This document shows, piece after piece, positions 1-6,666 of a stretch of DNA of 24,579 bases (positions are counted from its first letter, which is position 1; every line of letters begins with the position of its first letter). The stretch spans positions 1-24,579 of the forward strand of contig JAEUSS010000254.1 of assembly GCA_016788685.1 (NCBI GenBank), given 5' to 3'. The notes under the pieces were generated by a model. The model ran no database searches, was not told the origin of the DNA, and worked only from the letters and a program-made list of their open reading frames with translations. A program made the position numbers and the translations under genes. This DNA comes from Prolixibacteraceae bacterium (GTDB taxonomy: Bacteria > Bacteroidota > Bacteroidia > Bacteroidales > Prolixibacteraceae).

Positions 1-65
1 CCTGCCGTGTCAATTACGACCACAACAATAATGAATATTAGCGTTGAATTTTTATTCGATTTCAT
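1..65 (-). CDS. N-terminus of a truncated leftward gene (unknown)
   Basis: Reading leftward from an ATG at 65, an open frame runs to the window edge. It begins MKSNKNSTLIFIIVVVVID: a short lysine-containing head and then a strongly hydrophobic stretch, as in a signal peptide or membrane anchor. Only 21 codons are visible, so no family can be named. There is no Shine-Dalgarno sequence, as usual for Bacteroidota. A perfect 8-bp inverted repeat (89-110) and a TATCTTTG box on the minus strand (216-209) lie upstream and could belong to its control region. It could be a chance frame, because 65 nt is very little evidence. Confidence 0.4.
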   Translation of the reverse strand, partial: MKSNKNSTLIFIIVVVVIDTA

Positions 66-88
66 CTTATGAAGCAATTAAATTCACA

Positions 89-110
89 TTATGCTTTCAG
101 AGAAGCATAA
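89..110. repeat. perfect 8-bp inverted repeat upstream of the left-edge gene
   Basis: TTATGCTT (89-96) and AAGCATAA (103-110) are perfect inverted copies around a 6-nt spacer. The repeat lies about 25 nt upstream of the leftward ATG at 65. It could be an operator or a leader hairpin. It has no T-tract, so it does not look like a terminator. Confidence 0.45.
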
Positions 111-208
111 TACAATTTGTTTAACAATAAATGCATAACAACAATCCCAATCAGAATTGATTGAGAATAAAGATTACGATATGGAGTTATTATTGCCTCA
201 TAATGCCA

Positions 209-216
209 CAAAGATA
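209..216 (-). promoter_or_regulatory. candidate -7 box TATCTTTG, leftward
   Basis: CAAAGATA on the plus strand reads TATCTTTG on the minus strand, an exact match to the Bacteroidota -7 consensus TAnnTTTG. Transcription from it would run left toward the truncated gene at 65-1, giving a leader of about 140 nt. No clear -33 TTTG was seen, so the call rests on the single box. Confidence 0.3.
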
Positions 217-383
217 AAATCTTTTTTGAGAAGTTTTATTATTAGAATTGTTTATTGGTTATCATGTGTCTTTTAAGGTTGCCGCTAACGTACTTGTAAC
301 CGTATTGTGTTTATTTCTCTTTTAGATTAATCTTCAATTGTTCTTTCCAGGCAAAACGAGCGTGGAAACAGCAGCACTAAGGC

Positions 384-424
384 CCCTCCGCTGCCGCGCG
401 AAAGGATTCGCGCCGGAGCAGGGG
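384..424. repeat. GC-rich imperfect palindrome (REP-like)
   Basis: The core is CGCGAA (397-402), loop AGGA, TTCGCG (407-412). Pairing continues outward with bulges through GC-rich arms (CCCCTCCG on the left, CGGAGCAGGGG on the right), giving roughly 15 pairs. This is far more pairing than expected by chance in the AT-rich surroundings. The form resembles REP elements mobilised by RAYT transposases, but I see no such transposase in the window. Confidence 0.5.
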
Positions 425-554
425 AAATACCGATTGGGAGATTTTCAGGCGAGTAATTTTCCTCATCAGTTTTTAGGTTTGGGGCGGCAACGCTACCAAA
501 GATAGAAAATAATCGTTTAACCGTAATCCGAAAGCCTAAAACTTAAGCCGGTCT

Positions 555-612
555 AGTGGACTTTGGGGGTACCAGATGCTGAGTTTGAAAAAACTCCAGG
601 ATTTGATCCACT
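555..612. other. possible structured RNA element
   Basis: AGTGGA (555-560) pairs with TCCACT (607-612). Inside lies a hairpin GAGTTT (581-586), GAAA tetraloop, AAACTC (591-596), extended by CTG/CAG with one bulge. A closing stem plus an inner stem capped by a GNRA-type tetraloop suggests folded RNA. It matches no RNA family that I recognise: it lacks the hallmarks of tmRNA, RNase P RNA and SRP RNA. The strand cannot be decided. Confidence 0.3.
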
Positions 613-757
613 CATTAGGAAGCAGAACTTTTGTTCTATGCTCTTCAGTAAGTTGTAACGATCTTGGCCCCCCACAAGAAAATAAAGTGATCCCAAATTA
701 CTCTTTAAGCCTTGGTCCGTATTTTTGCTTCGCCGGGAACGGAAATCCCCCCCGCTA

Positions 758-777
758 GCGCGCGATTGGATCGCGTG
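758..777. repeat. second CGCG palindrome (REP-like)
   Basis: CGCGAT (761-766), loop TGG, ATCGCG (770-775) form a perfect 6-bp stem extended by a G-T and a C-G pair. Its core resembles the CGCGAA/TTCGCG core of the palindrome at 384-424. Flanks include CCCGCTAGCG on the left, a type of sequence I associate with dispersed repeats in Bacteroidota genomes (from memory, not checked). Confidence 0.4.
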
Positions 778-829
778 GTTTCCGAGAGCGAGTCAGGCGC
801 CCCCTCCATACCTGCAGTCTTATCCTTTG

Positions 830-849
830 CCATTGGCTGAAGCCAACGG
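830..849. repeat. TTGGCT-AGCCAA palindrome
   Basis: TTGGCT (833-838), spacer GA, AGCCAA (841-846) are perfect inverted copies, extended by two C-G pairs outside one mismatch. This TTGGCTnnAGCCAA form is familiar as a dispersed palindrome in Bacteroidota intergenic DNA, although only one copy is present here. It has no T-tract and no adjacent gene end, so it is not a terminator. Confidence 0.4.
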
Positions 850-944
850 GCACAAACATCCACCTCAATGATGCGCTTGTCCGATGACGCTCTTCCATCC
901 GACCGGATATGCATTAAATTAATCTAAGCGGCCGAAAGGAAGGC

Positions 945-978
945 TTTTGCCGATAAACGATTTAATTGATTATCTTTG
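945..978 (+). promoter_or_regulatory. era promoter (-33/-7)
   Basis: TTTTG (945-949) and TATCTTTG (971-978) match the Bacteroidota -33 and -7 elements with a 21-nt spacer. The -7 box lies 33 nt before the era ATG. This is one of the best-formed promoters in the window. Confidence 0.6.
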
Positions 979-1011
979 CCCAGATTTTTTAAAACCTTCA
1001 TTCAGACATAA

Positions 1012-1896
1012 ATGGCACATAAATCCGGATTTGTAAACATCATCGGAAACCCCAACGTCGGGAAATCGACCATCATGAACGTGCTGGTGGGCGAGCGTTT
1101 GTCGATCATTACCTCGAAAATGCAGACTACCCGCCACAGAATCAAAGGAATCGTCAATGGCGAGGACTTCCAGATTGTGTATTCCGACACCCCCGGAATT
1201 CTGAAGCCGAATTATAAACTTCAGGAAACGATGATGAAGTTTGTAAACACGGCGCTGATTGATGCCGACGTGATTTTGTATGTAACCGATGTGATTGAAA
1301 CACCGGGAAAGAATGAAGAATACATCGAGCGGATTAAAAGCTCGGAAGCCGCGGTAATTGTGCTGATCAACAAGATCGACCTGTCGACCCAGGACAAGGT
1401 GATGGAGTTGTACAATTACTGGCGCGAAAAACTTCCGCTGGCCGATGTGTATGCCATTTCGGCCACCGAAAAGTTCAATACCGCCCCGATCTTCGACCGT
1501 ATCCTTGAACTGCTTCCTGAAGGCCCGGCTTATTTCCCGAAAGACGAAATGACCGACCGCAACGAACGGTTCTTTGTGAGCGAAATCATCCGCGAGAAAA
1601 TCCTGCTGAACTACGACAAGGAAGTTCCGTATTCGGTAGAGGTGGAAGTGGAACAATTCAAGGAAGAAGACAAAATACTGAACCTGATGTGCGTGATCCA
1701 TGTGGCCCGCGACAGCCAGAAAGGCATCATCATCGGGCACCAGGGACAGGCCCTGAAACGGGTAGGTACCGAAGCCCGCCTGGATATGGAAGAGTTCTTT
1801 CAGAAGAAAGTATTCCTCCAGTTGTTTGTAAAGGTCAACAAAGACTGGCGCGACAAAGACCGCTCGCTGAATGGGTTTGGCTACGATATGGAGTAA
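1012..1896 (+). CDS. era: GTPase Era
   Basis: Era is a Ras-like GTPase with a KH RNA-binding domain. It binds near the 3' end of 16S rRNA and acts in 30S subunit maturation. The 294-residue length is normal for the family. The P-loop is GNPNVGKS at residues 12-19, the TTRHR switch region lies around 39-43, DTPG is at 59-62 and NKID at 120-123. The C-terminal third carries the KH signature IIIGHQGQ and the ending typical of Era (KVNKDWRDKDRSLNGFGY). The ATG at 1012 follows a well-placed promoter and gives the usual Era N-terminus. der follows 124 nt downstream on the same strand, so the two ribosome-assembly GTPases may share transcription. Identification is secure. Confidence 0.97.
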   Translation: MAHKSGFVNIIGNPNVGKSTIMNVLVGERLSIITSKMQTTRHRIKGIVNGEDFQIVYSDTPGILKPNYKLQETMMKFVNTALIDADVILYVTDVIETPGKNEEYIERIKSSEAAVIVLINKIDLSTQDKVMELYNYWREKLPLADVYAISATEKFNTAPIFDRILELLPEGPAYFPKDEMTDRNERFFVSEIIREKILLNYDKEVPYSVEVEVEQFKEEDKILNLMCVIHVARDSQKGIIIGHQGQALKRVGTEARLDMEEFFQKKVFLQLFVKVNKDWRDKDRSLNGFGYDME

Positions 1897-1940
1897 GAAG
1901 TTGTTGTGGTGAGTTTGTGACCTGGGTTACAAGTTTTCAC

Positions 1941-2007
1941 AAGCCGGAACACGTAAGCCGGAACGGTTGAACAGAACACAATTTAAATAGTATCCCGAAT
2001 GTCGGGA
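1941..2007. repeat. direct repeat and hairpin in the era-der spacer
   Basis: AAGCCGGAAC occurs twice, at 1941-1950 and 1955-1964. Downstream, TCCCGA (1993-1998), loop ATG, TCGGGA (2002-2007) form a perfect 6-bp hairpin ending 13 nt before the der ATG. A stem this close to the start would lie in the ribosome footprint of a read-through transcript. There is no T-tract, so it is a poor terminator. Confidence 0.4.
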
Positions 2008-2020
2008 AGAGAGCGTAAAT

Positions 2021-3328
2021 ATGAGTAACATTATTGCAATAGTAGGTCGGCCAAATGTGGGTAAATCAACCCTTTTCAACCGGATGACCGAATCAAGAAA
2101 GGCCATCGTTGACGAATCAGCAGGAGTAACACGCGACCGTCAGTATGGCAAAGGAGTTTGGAACGGAATCGAGTTTTCGATCATCGATACAGGAGGTTAT
2201 GCCGTCAATTCGGAAGATATTTTCGAGGGTGAAATCCGCAAACAGGTGATGCTGGCCATTGAAGAAGCCGATGTGATTTTGTTTGTGGTTGACGTTGAAA
2301 ACGGGGTAACCGACATGGACGAAGAAGTAGCCGCTGTTTTACGCCGCTCTTCGAAAAAGGTATTTATTGCCGTGAATAAGGTTGACAACAACGCCCGGAT
2401 TATCGATTCGCACGAGTTTTATTCACTCGGACTGGGCGAATTGTATTGCATTTCGTCGATGACCGGAAGCGGAACGGGCGAATTGCTCGACGCGATTGTG
2501 GACGAATTCCCCAAAGACGAGCCGGAAGAAACCGAAGAAAACATTCCGCGATTTGCCGTTATCGGGCGCCCGAATGTAGGGAAATCGTCGTTTATCAACG
2601 CGCTGATCGGGGTTGAACGGAACATGGTTACCGACATTGCCGGAACCACGCGCGATGCCATCCATACCCGCTACAACAAGTTCGGACACGATTTTTACCT
2701 GATAGATACGGCAGGACTGCGCAAGCGCACGAAAGTCAAAGAAGACGTGGAGTTTTATTCGACCATGCGCTCCATCCGGGCCATTGAAGATGCCGACGTC
2801 TGTATCCTGATGCTGGATGCCACCCGCGGCATGGAATCGCAGGACGTATCCATTTTCCACCTGATCGACCGGAACAAAAAAGGTCTGGTGATTTTGGTCA
2901 ACAAGTGGGATTTAATTGAGAAAGACAATGCCAGCACCAACGAGTTCACCAAGCAGATTAAAGAGCGTATCGCGCCTTTTGTTGACGTTCCGATCCTGTT
3001 TATTTCGGCCCTGTCCAAACAGCGCATCCTGAAAGCGTTGGAAACAGCCGTTGAAGTGTATCAGAACCGCAGCAAAAAAATCAAAACTTCGGAACTGAAC
3101 GACGTGATGCTGAAGGCTATTGAGGCTTATCCGCCGCCATCCATCAAGGGCAAATTCGTAAAAATCAAATATGTCACTCAGCTGCCCAGCCAGACACCGA
3201 GTTTCGCGTTTTTTGCCAACCTTCCGCAGTATGTAAAAGAAGCATACCGCCGGTACCTGGAAAACAAAATCAGGGAGAGCTTCAATTTTTCGGGAGTTCC
3301 GATCCAGATTTTCATCCGGAAGAAATAA
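2021..3328 (+). CDS. der: ribosome biogenesis GTPase Der (EngA)
   Basis: Der is the only GTPase family with two GTPase domains in tandem, and it is needed for 50S subunit assembly. Both P-loops read GRPNVGKS, at residues 9-16 and 182-189. The first domain has DTGG and NKVD, the second has DTAG and NKWD. The C-terminal KH-like domain (about residues 350-435) includes the family-typical YPPPS segment and ends near FIRKK. The length of 435 residues is normal. The ATG at 2021 sits just before the first beta-strand ([10 protein letters not shown]). It follows era on the same strand and converges with the antiporter gene on the right, with a long inverted repeat between them. Identification is secure. 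Confidence 0.97.
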   Translation: MSNIIAIVGRPNVGKSTLFNRMTESRKAIVDESAGVTRDRQYGKGVWNGIEFSIIDTGGYAVNSEDIFEGEIRKQVMLAIEEADVILFVVDVENGVTDMDEEVAAVLRRSSKKVFIAVNKVDNNARIIDSHEFYSLGLGELYCISSMTGSGTGELLDAIVDEFPKDEPEETEENIPRFAVIGRPNVGKSSFINALIGVERNMVTDIAGTTRDAIHTRYNKFGHDFYLIDTAGLRKRTKVKEDVEFYSTMRSIRAIEDADVCILMLDATRGMESQDVSIFHLIDRNKKGLVILVNKWDLIEKDNASTNEFTKQIKERIAPFVDVPILFISALSKQRILKALETAVEVYQNRSKKIKTSELNDVMLKAIEAYPPPSIKGKFVKIKYVTQLPSQTPSFAFFANLPQYVKEAYRRYLENKIRESFNFSGVPIQIFIRKK

Positions 3329-3346
3329 GGACAAACAAGGATACAG

Positions 3347-3480
3347 AAAAGCCGTTGTATCAAAAGTAAAACCCATTCAGGTCGTCACCCGGAATTCATT
3401 CCGGGGTCTGATTCTTATGGTGAGATCCTGAAACAAGGTCAGGATGACCGGGGCATGAAACTTTTGACACAACGGCTTTT
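3347..3480. repeat. 134-nt nested inverted repeat between convergent genes; likely bidirectional terminator
   Basis: The outer arms (3347-3366 and 3461-3480) are 20 nt long and match at 19 of 20 positions. The left arm starts AAAAGCCG and the right arm ends CGGCTTTT, so either strand ends in a short T-run after the stem. Inside, GGTCGTC (3380-3386) pairs with GATGACC (3443-3449) with one G-T. Within that are two separate hairpins: CCCGGAAT/ATTCCGGG (3388-3405) and ATCCTGA/TCAGGAT (3425-3445). The inner hairpins resemble dispersed palindromes of the type GATCCTGAAACAAG...CAGGATGAC that I recall from Bacteroidota genomes. Placement between the stops of der (+) and the antiporter (-) fits transcription termination on both strands. 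Confidence 0.65.
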
Positions 3481-3493
3481 TCATGCCATAATA

Positions 3494-5467
3494 TTATCCT
3501 TTCCCGTTTTGGGTGAGCCGGGCAATCTTTTCGGGTTTTCCCAAAATATAGAGCACATCATCAAACTCAAAAACGAAGCCCGATCCGGGGTTCTCAAAGA
3601 TTTCCTCCCCCCTTTTGGCTGCCACAACCGTCAGGCCAAATTCTTTGCGCAAATGAATTTCTTTCAGCGAATGTCCGGGGAACATGCGATGATCTCCGGC
3701 CCTAAGCGCAACAATCTCAACATCCGGAATTTCATCGCTCAGGGTAAACGTGCTGTTCTCTTCTTTTTCCCTGAAGATTCCATAGTTATCATCGCGGATG
3801 TGTGAAATGGCAGCTTCAATCTCCCCTTTGGGAATCAGCAGTTTTTTTAAAACCCGTTCAAACAGTTCGATCGCAGTTTCAAACTCTTCCGGGATAACCT
3901 GATCGGCACCCATTTCATACAAATCTTCGATGTCGGAAACATGTTTCGACCGAACCATGATGTAAGCATGACTGTTCAGTGAGCGCACCTTCTCTATCAC
4001 TCCGAGGGCGGTAATGGAGTCGCCGATACTGATCACCACAATTTCGGCAGTTTCGGTATACGCTTTCCGGAGGATGGGCTCGTTCATGGCATCGCCGTAC
4101 ACCACTGTTTCGCCTTTCAGTTGGCGCGCACGGGCGGCTGCCGGGTCAAAAACAATCGAAACATAAGGCAGTTTCATCTGGCAGGCCATCCGCGACAGGT
4201 TCAGTGAACGCGAATCTTTCCCGATCATTACGATGTGGTTTTGCATGGCCGGCACTTCAATCTCCTGAAGCGGGAACAAGCCTTTGATCAGCACATTCGG
4301 GACAGGCAGCTTCAGCAACAGGTTAGCCAGCGGTTTGCCAATGGCAATCAGGAAAGGCGATGCAGCCATCGACACAATGGTTACGGCCAGAAAAAGCTGG
4401 TAGTAATAATCGGAGAGAATCTGGTATTTCTGCCCGGCTTTGGCCAGGATGAATGAGAATTCGCCGATTTGCGCCAGGGCCAGTCCAACCACAATAATGC
4501 CCCTAAACGTATGTCCCAGAAAAAATGCTGTACCTCCGGCCACGATGGTTTTAATTACCACAACCAGCAACACGGTAAAGAGGACCAGCCCGATATTCCC
4601 GGTCACAAAACTCAGATCGAGCAACATGCCCACCGAGACGAAGAAAAAGCTCGTAAATGTATCTTTAAACGGAATCAGGTGACTAAACGCATCCTGACTG
4701 TATTCTGATCTAGAAATCATCAGTCCGCCCAGGAAAGCGCCAAAAGCCAGCGACATTCCCATATTGAAGGTCAGCATGGCTACGGCCAGGCACACCAGCA
4801 AAATACTCATCAGGAACAATTCCTGGTTTTTAGTTAGCGCGATCAGGTGCAGCACCCGGGGCATAATCCAGCGGTTGCCCACATACACCAAAGCGATGAT
4901 CCCGAGAGTTTTTACGCCCAGCACCAGCAACTCGTGCCCGACGTGCGTGGTCTGACCTCCCAGCATAGGCGCAAGCAAAATGAGCGGTACAAATATAATA
5001 TCCTGAAAAATGAGGATGCCTACCACCGTCCGCCCGTAGTTGGAGGTGAGCTCTCCCCGCTCCTGAAGGATTTTGAGCACCAGCGCACTGCTGCTGAGTG
5101 CCGTCAAAAAACCAAGAAACAAAGCCGAAGCCCAGCTCATGTCGTACATGCGGGCACACAACATGGTAACCCCGGCAGTGAGAATCAGTTGCAGGAAACC
5201 ACCAAAAAAAACGATGTTCCGGATTTTAATCAGGTGATTGAGCGAGAATTCGAGTCCGATGGTAAACATGAGTATGATAATCCCGATTTCGGCCATAAAT
5301 TCGACTTCGTGCGGCGACTCGATGATACCCAGCAGCGAAGGCCCGGCGACAATACCGGTAAGCAGATATCCGATAATAGTCGGAATCCGGATTTTGGTGA
5401 ACAGGTAGTTGACTACCGTTGCAAAAGCAAAGATGATAACAACATCTTTTAATATACTCAATTCCAT
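3494..5467 (-). CDS. CPA2-family monovalent cation:proton antiporter with RCK domains
   Basis: This is an inner-membrane antiporter of the KefB/KefC/GerN (CPA2) type, expected to exchange K+ or Na+ for H+. Residues 1 to about 395 form a dozen or so hydrophobic segments with the family signature IFQDIIFVP and a conserved GEFSF segment. An RCK_N domain starts near residue 408 (NHIVMIG), and a TrkA_C domain spans about 575-650. The 657-residue length is normal. The RCK nucleotide-binding loop is odd: where the GxGxxG motif is expected it reads GKDSRS, so only the first glycine remains, although the acidic residue ending the second strand (VFDP) is kept. Nucleotide control may therefore be altered or lost. 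The ion cannot be told from sequence. No promoter stands out in the 109 nt upstream. Confidence 0.9.
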   Translation of the reverse strand: MELSILKDVVIIFAFATVVNYLFTKIRIPTIIGYLLTGIVAGPSLLGIIESPHEVEFMAEIGIIILMFTIGLEFSLNHLIKIRNIVFFGGFLQLILTAGVTMLCARMYDMSWASALFLGFLTALSSSALVLKILQERGELTSNYGRTVVGILIFQDIIFVPLILLAPMLGGQTTHVGHELLVLGVKTLGIIALVYVGNRWIMPRVLHLIALTKNQELFLMSILLVCLAVAMLTFNMGMSLAFGAFLGGLMISRSEYSQDAFSHLIPFKDTFTSFFFVSVGMLLDLSFVTGNIGLVLFTVLLVVVIKTIVAGGTAFFLGHTFRGIIVVGLALAQIGEFSFILAKAGQKYQILSDYYYQLFLAVTIVSMAASPFLIAIGKPLANLLLKLPVPNVLIKGLFPLQEIEVPAMQNHIVMIGKDSRSLNLSRMACQMKLPYVSIVFDPAAARARQLKGETVVYGDAMNEPILRKAYTETAEIVVISIGDSITALGVIEKVRSLNSHAYIMVRSKHVSDIEDLYEMGADQVIPEEFETAIELFERVLKKLLIPKGEIEAAISHIRDDNYGIFREKEENSTFTLSDEIPDVEIVALRAGDHRMFPGHSLKEIHLRKEFGLTVVAAKRGEEIFENPGSGFVFEFDDVLYILGKPEKIARLTQNGKG

Positions 5468-5576
5468 GATGCAATTTACTGCAAATTCAACAAAATTGTA
5501 TTACGAATTTGTTCGCCGGAAATTTTTTAATTAAACCGAAAGCAAAATAAAACTCATTCCCAAAGTGCCTAACGGA

Positions 5577-6662
5577 TCACCTTTCCACCCCAAAGCTCAT
5601 TTCAGCCTTGGTTTCGCCGTTGACGACAATCTCGAGGCGGTGTTCGCCCGGAAAATGTGTGCGGGTTGTGAAATCGGTAAAGGCCTGCTTTTTGGTAATC
5701 CGATGTTCGCCTGAAACGAACTGACCTTCGCTGATCTGGAAAATTTTCGGAGTGGTTTTTCCGTTGGCCTTCACATAATGAATGCGGTATTCGAGCCTGA
5801 CTGTCAACTCCTTTCCGGAGTGATTGGAAAGAACAAATGAAAACCGGAGCTGATCGCCTATTTTCAGGGTTTGCTTATCGCCCGAGAGGCTGGTAACCTG
5901 AAGCTGACCGGGATTGGCGAACCCGAAGAGCAGCAAAGCACGCTGATTACCGCTTTTCAGCAAAGTGCGGCAACCGTGTTTAACCACCCGGTCGGTTTCT
6001 TTGGATTGTCCTTTCCATTGTTCGCAAAGATCCAAAACCACATCAGGATGGTCTTTAGAGATGTCGTTCAGGTTGTTGGCCACACTTTTACGGACATATT
6101 CCATCGGATCGTTCTTCAGCTTTTCCAGGATCGGGAGAATCGGCTTCGGGTCCTTCTTAAACTTCGGAAGAGCCATTCCCCACGGCAAACGCGGGCGGCA
6201 ACCTTCGCTGGACAGGCGGCGGATATGGAAGTTCTCATCTTCGGCCCACTGGTAGAAATACGCCATTGCCTTTGCGGGATCCTGATGTAAAAACGGACGG
6301 ACTCCGTACTCGGAGGTACACGAACTGGTAAAACGAGCCAGCGCACCCATCGAAATATCCCACTCGCCCATGCCGTAACACTCGGCAAAGTCGGAAAAAG
6401 AAAGGGCGATAAACCCTTTAAACTGCGGAGCGATCTCTTCGAGAATACGGATGGCTACACCGTAATCAGCCGGTAATTTCTCCTTCAGGCAAACGGTTAT
6501 GTGACGCATCTTTTGCTTCAGTTCACGTTCGGCCCAAGCAGAGTCGAGCACACTCCGGACAAACTTATCCGCATTAAAATCAGGACAAACGGACTGGATA
6601 CCTGTCCCCAGTTTTACCACCTGTTCGGCAGGAATCAGAATATCTTTGAGTTTTTCGGGCAT
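5577..6662 (-). CDS. alkC: AlkC-type DNA alkylation repair glycosylase with C-terminal Ig-like domain
   Basis: The protein (361 residues from the ATG at 6662) belongs to the HEAT-like-repeat DNA glycosylases AlkC/AlkD, which excise alkylated bases such as 3-methyladenine without flipping them. Helical repeats fill residues 1 to about 245, with the characteristic RRLSSEGCRPRLPWG segment and the repeat NDPMEYVRKSVANNLNDISK. From about residue 255 the sequence turns beta-rich (LKIGDQLRFSFVLSNHSGKELTVRLEY), consistent with the Ig-like domain described for some AlkC enzymes. An in-frame start at 6749 exists but would overlap the upstream kinase by 83 nt. The ATG at 6662 lies 4 nt after the kinase stop and begins MPEKLKDIL, a much better start. 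The tight spacing implies translational coupling with the histidine kinase. Confidence 0.82.
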   Translation of the reverse strand: MPEKLKDILIPAEQVVKLGTGIQSVCPDFNADKFVRSVLDSAWAERELKQKMRHITVCLKEKLPADYGVAIRILEEIAPQFKGFIALSFSDFAECYGMGEWDISMGALARFTSSCTSEYGVRPFLHQDPAKAMAYFYQWAEDENFHIRRLSSEGCRPRLPWGMALPKFKKDPKPILPILEKLKNDPMEYVRKSVANNLNDISKDHPDVVLDLCEQWKGQSKETDRVVKHGCRTLLKSGNQRALLLFGFANPGQLQVTSLSGDKQTLKIGDQLRFSFVLSNHSGKELTVRLEYRIHYVKANGKTTPKIFQISEGQFVSGEHRITKKQAFTDFTTRTHFPGEHRLEIVVNGETKAEMSFGVER

Positions 6663-6666
6663 CTTT

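Larger units (their letters stand above)
66..944. other. long gene-poor stretch with palindromes
   Basis: No convincing gene lies between the left-edge gene and the era promoter. The left part (66-340) is AT-rich. The part from about 350 to 920 is richer in GC and contains several strong imperfect palindromes (384-424, 555-612, 758-777, 830-849). Two open frames of 60-69 codons (576-758 plus, 705-914 minus) cross it. Both run through the palindromes, overlap each other on opposite strands and show no recognisable motif, so I do not call them genes. The look is that of decayed REP-like or small mobile DNA, or of a structured non-coding RNA. Confidence 0.5.

Noticed and set aside
450..700. tmRNA, RNase P RNA or SRP RNA in the left block
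   Set aside because: GGAAGCAG near 618-625 recalls the SRP RNA apical region, but the matching strand and loop are absent. No tRNA-like ends or RNase P core motifs are present.
576..758. 60-codon plus-strand frame in the left gene-poor block
   Set aside because: No recognisable motif, crosses a predicted hairpin and runs into another, and lacks a promoter at a sensible distance.
705..914. 69-codon minus-strand frame in the same block
   Set aside because: Runs through two palindromes, overlaps the plus-strand frame, and its composition is not protein-like. Frames across REP-like DNA often stay open by chance.
970..1740. 256-codon frame antisense to era
   Set aside because: Shadow of the era coding sequence. 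Rich in His and Phe as expected from the reverse frame, with no family resemblance.
4847..5452. 201-codon frame antisense to the antiporter
   Set aside because: Very polar, low-complexity composition that mirrors the hydrophobic membrane segments on the other strand.
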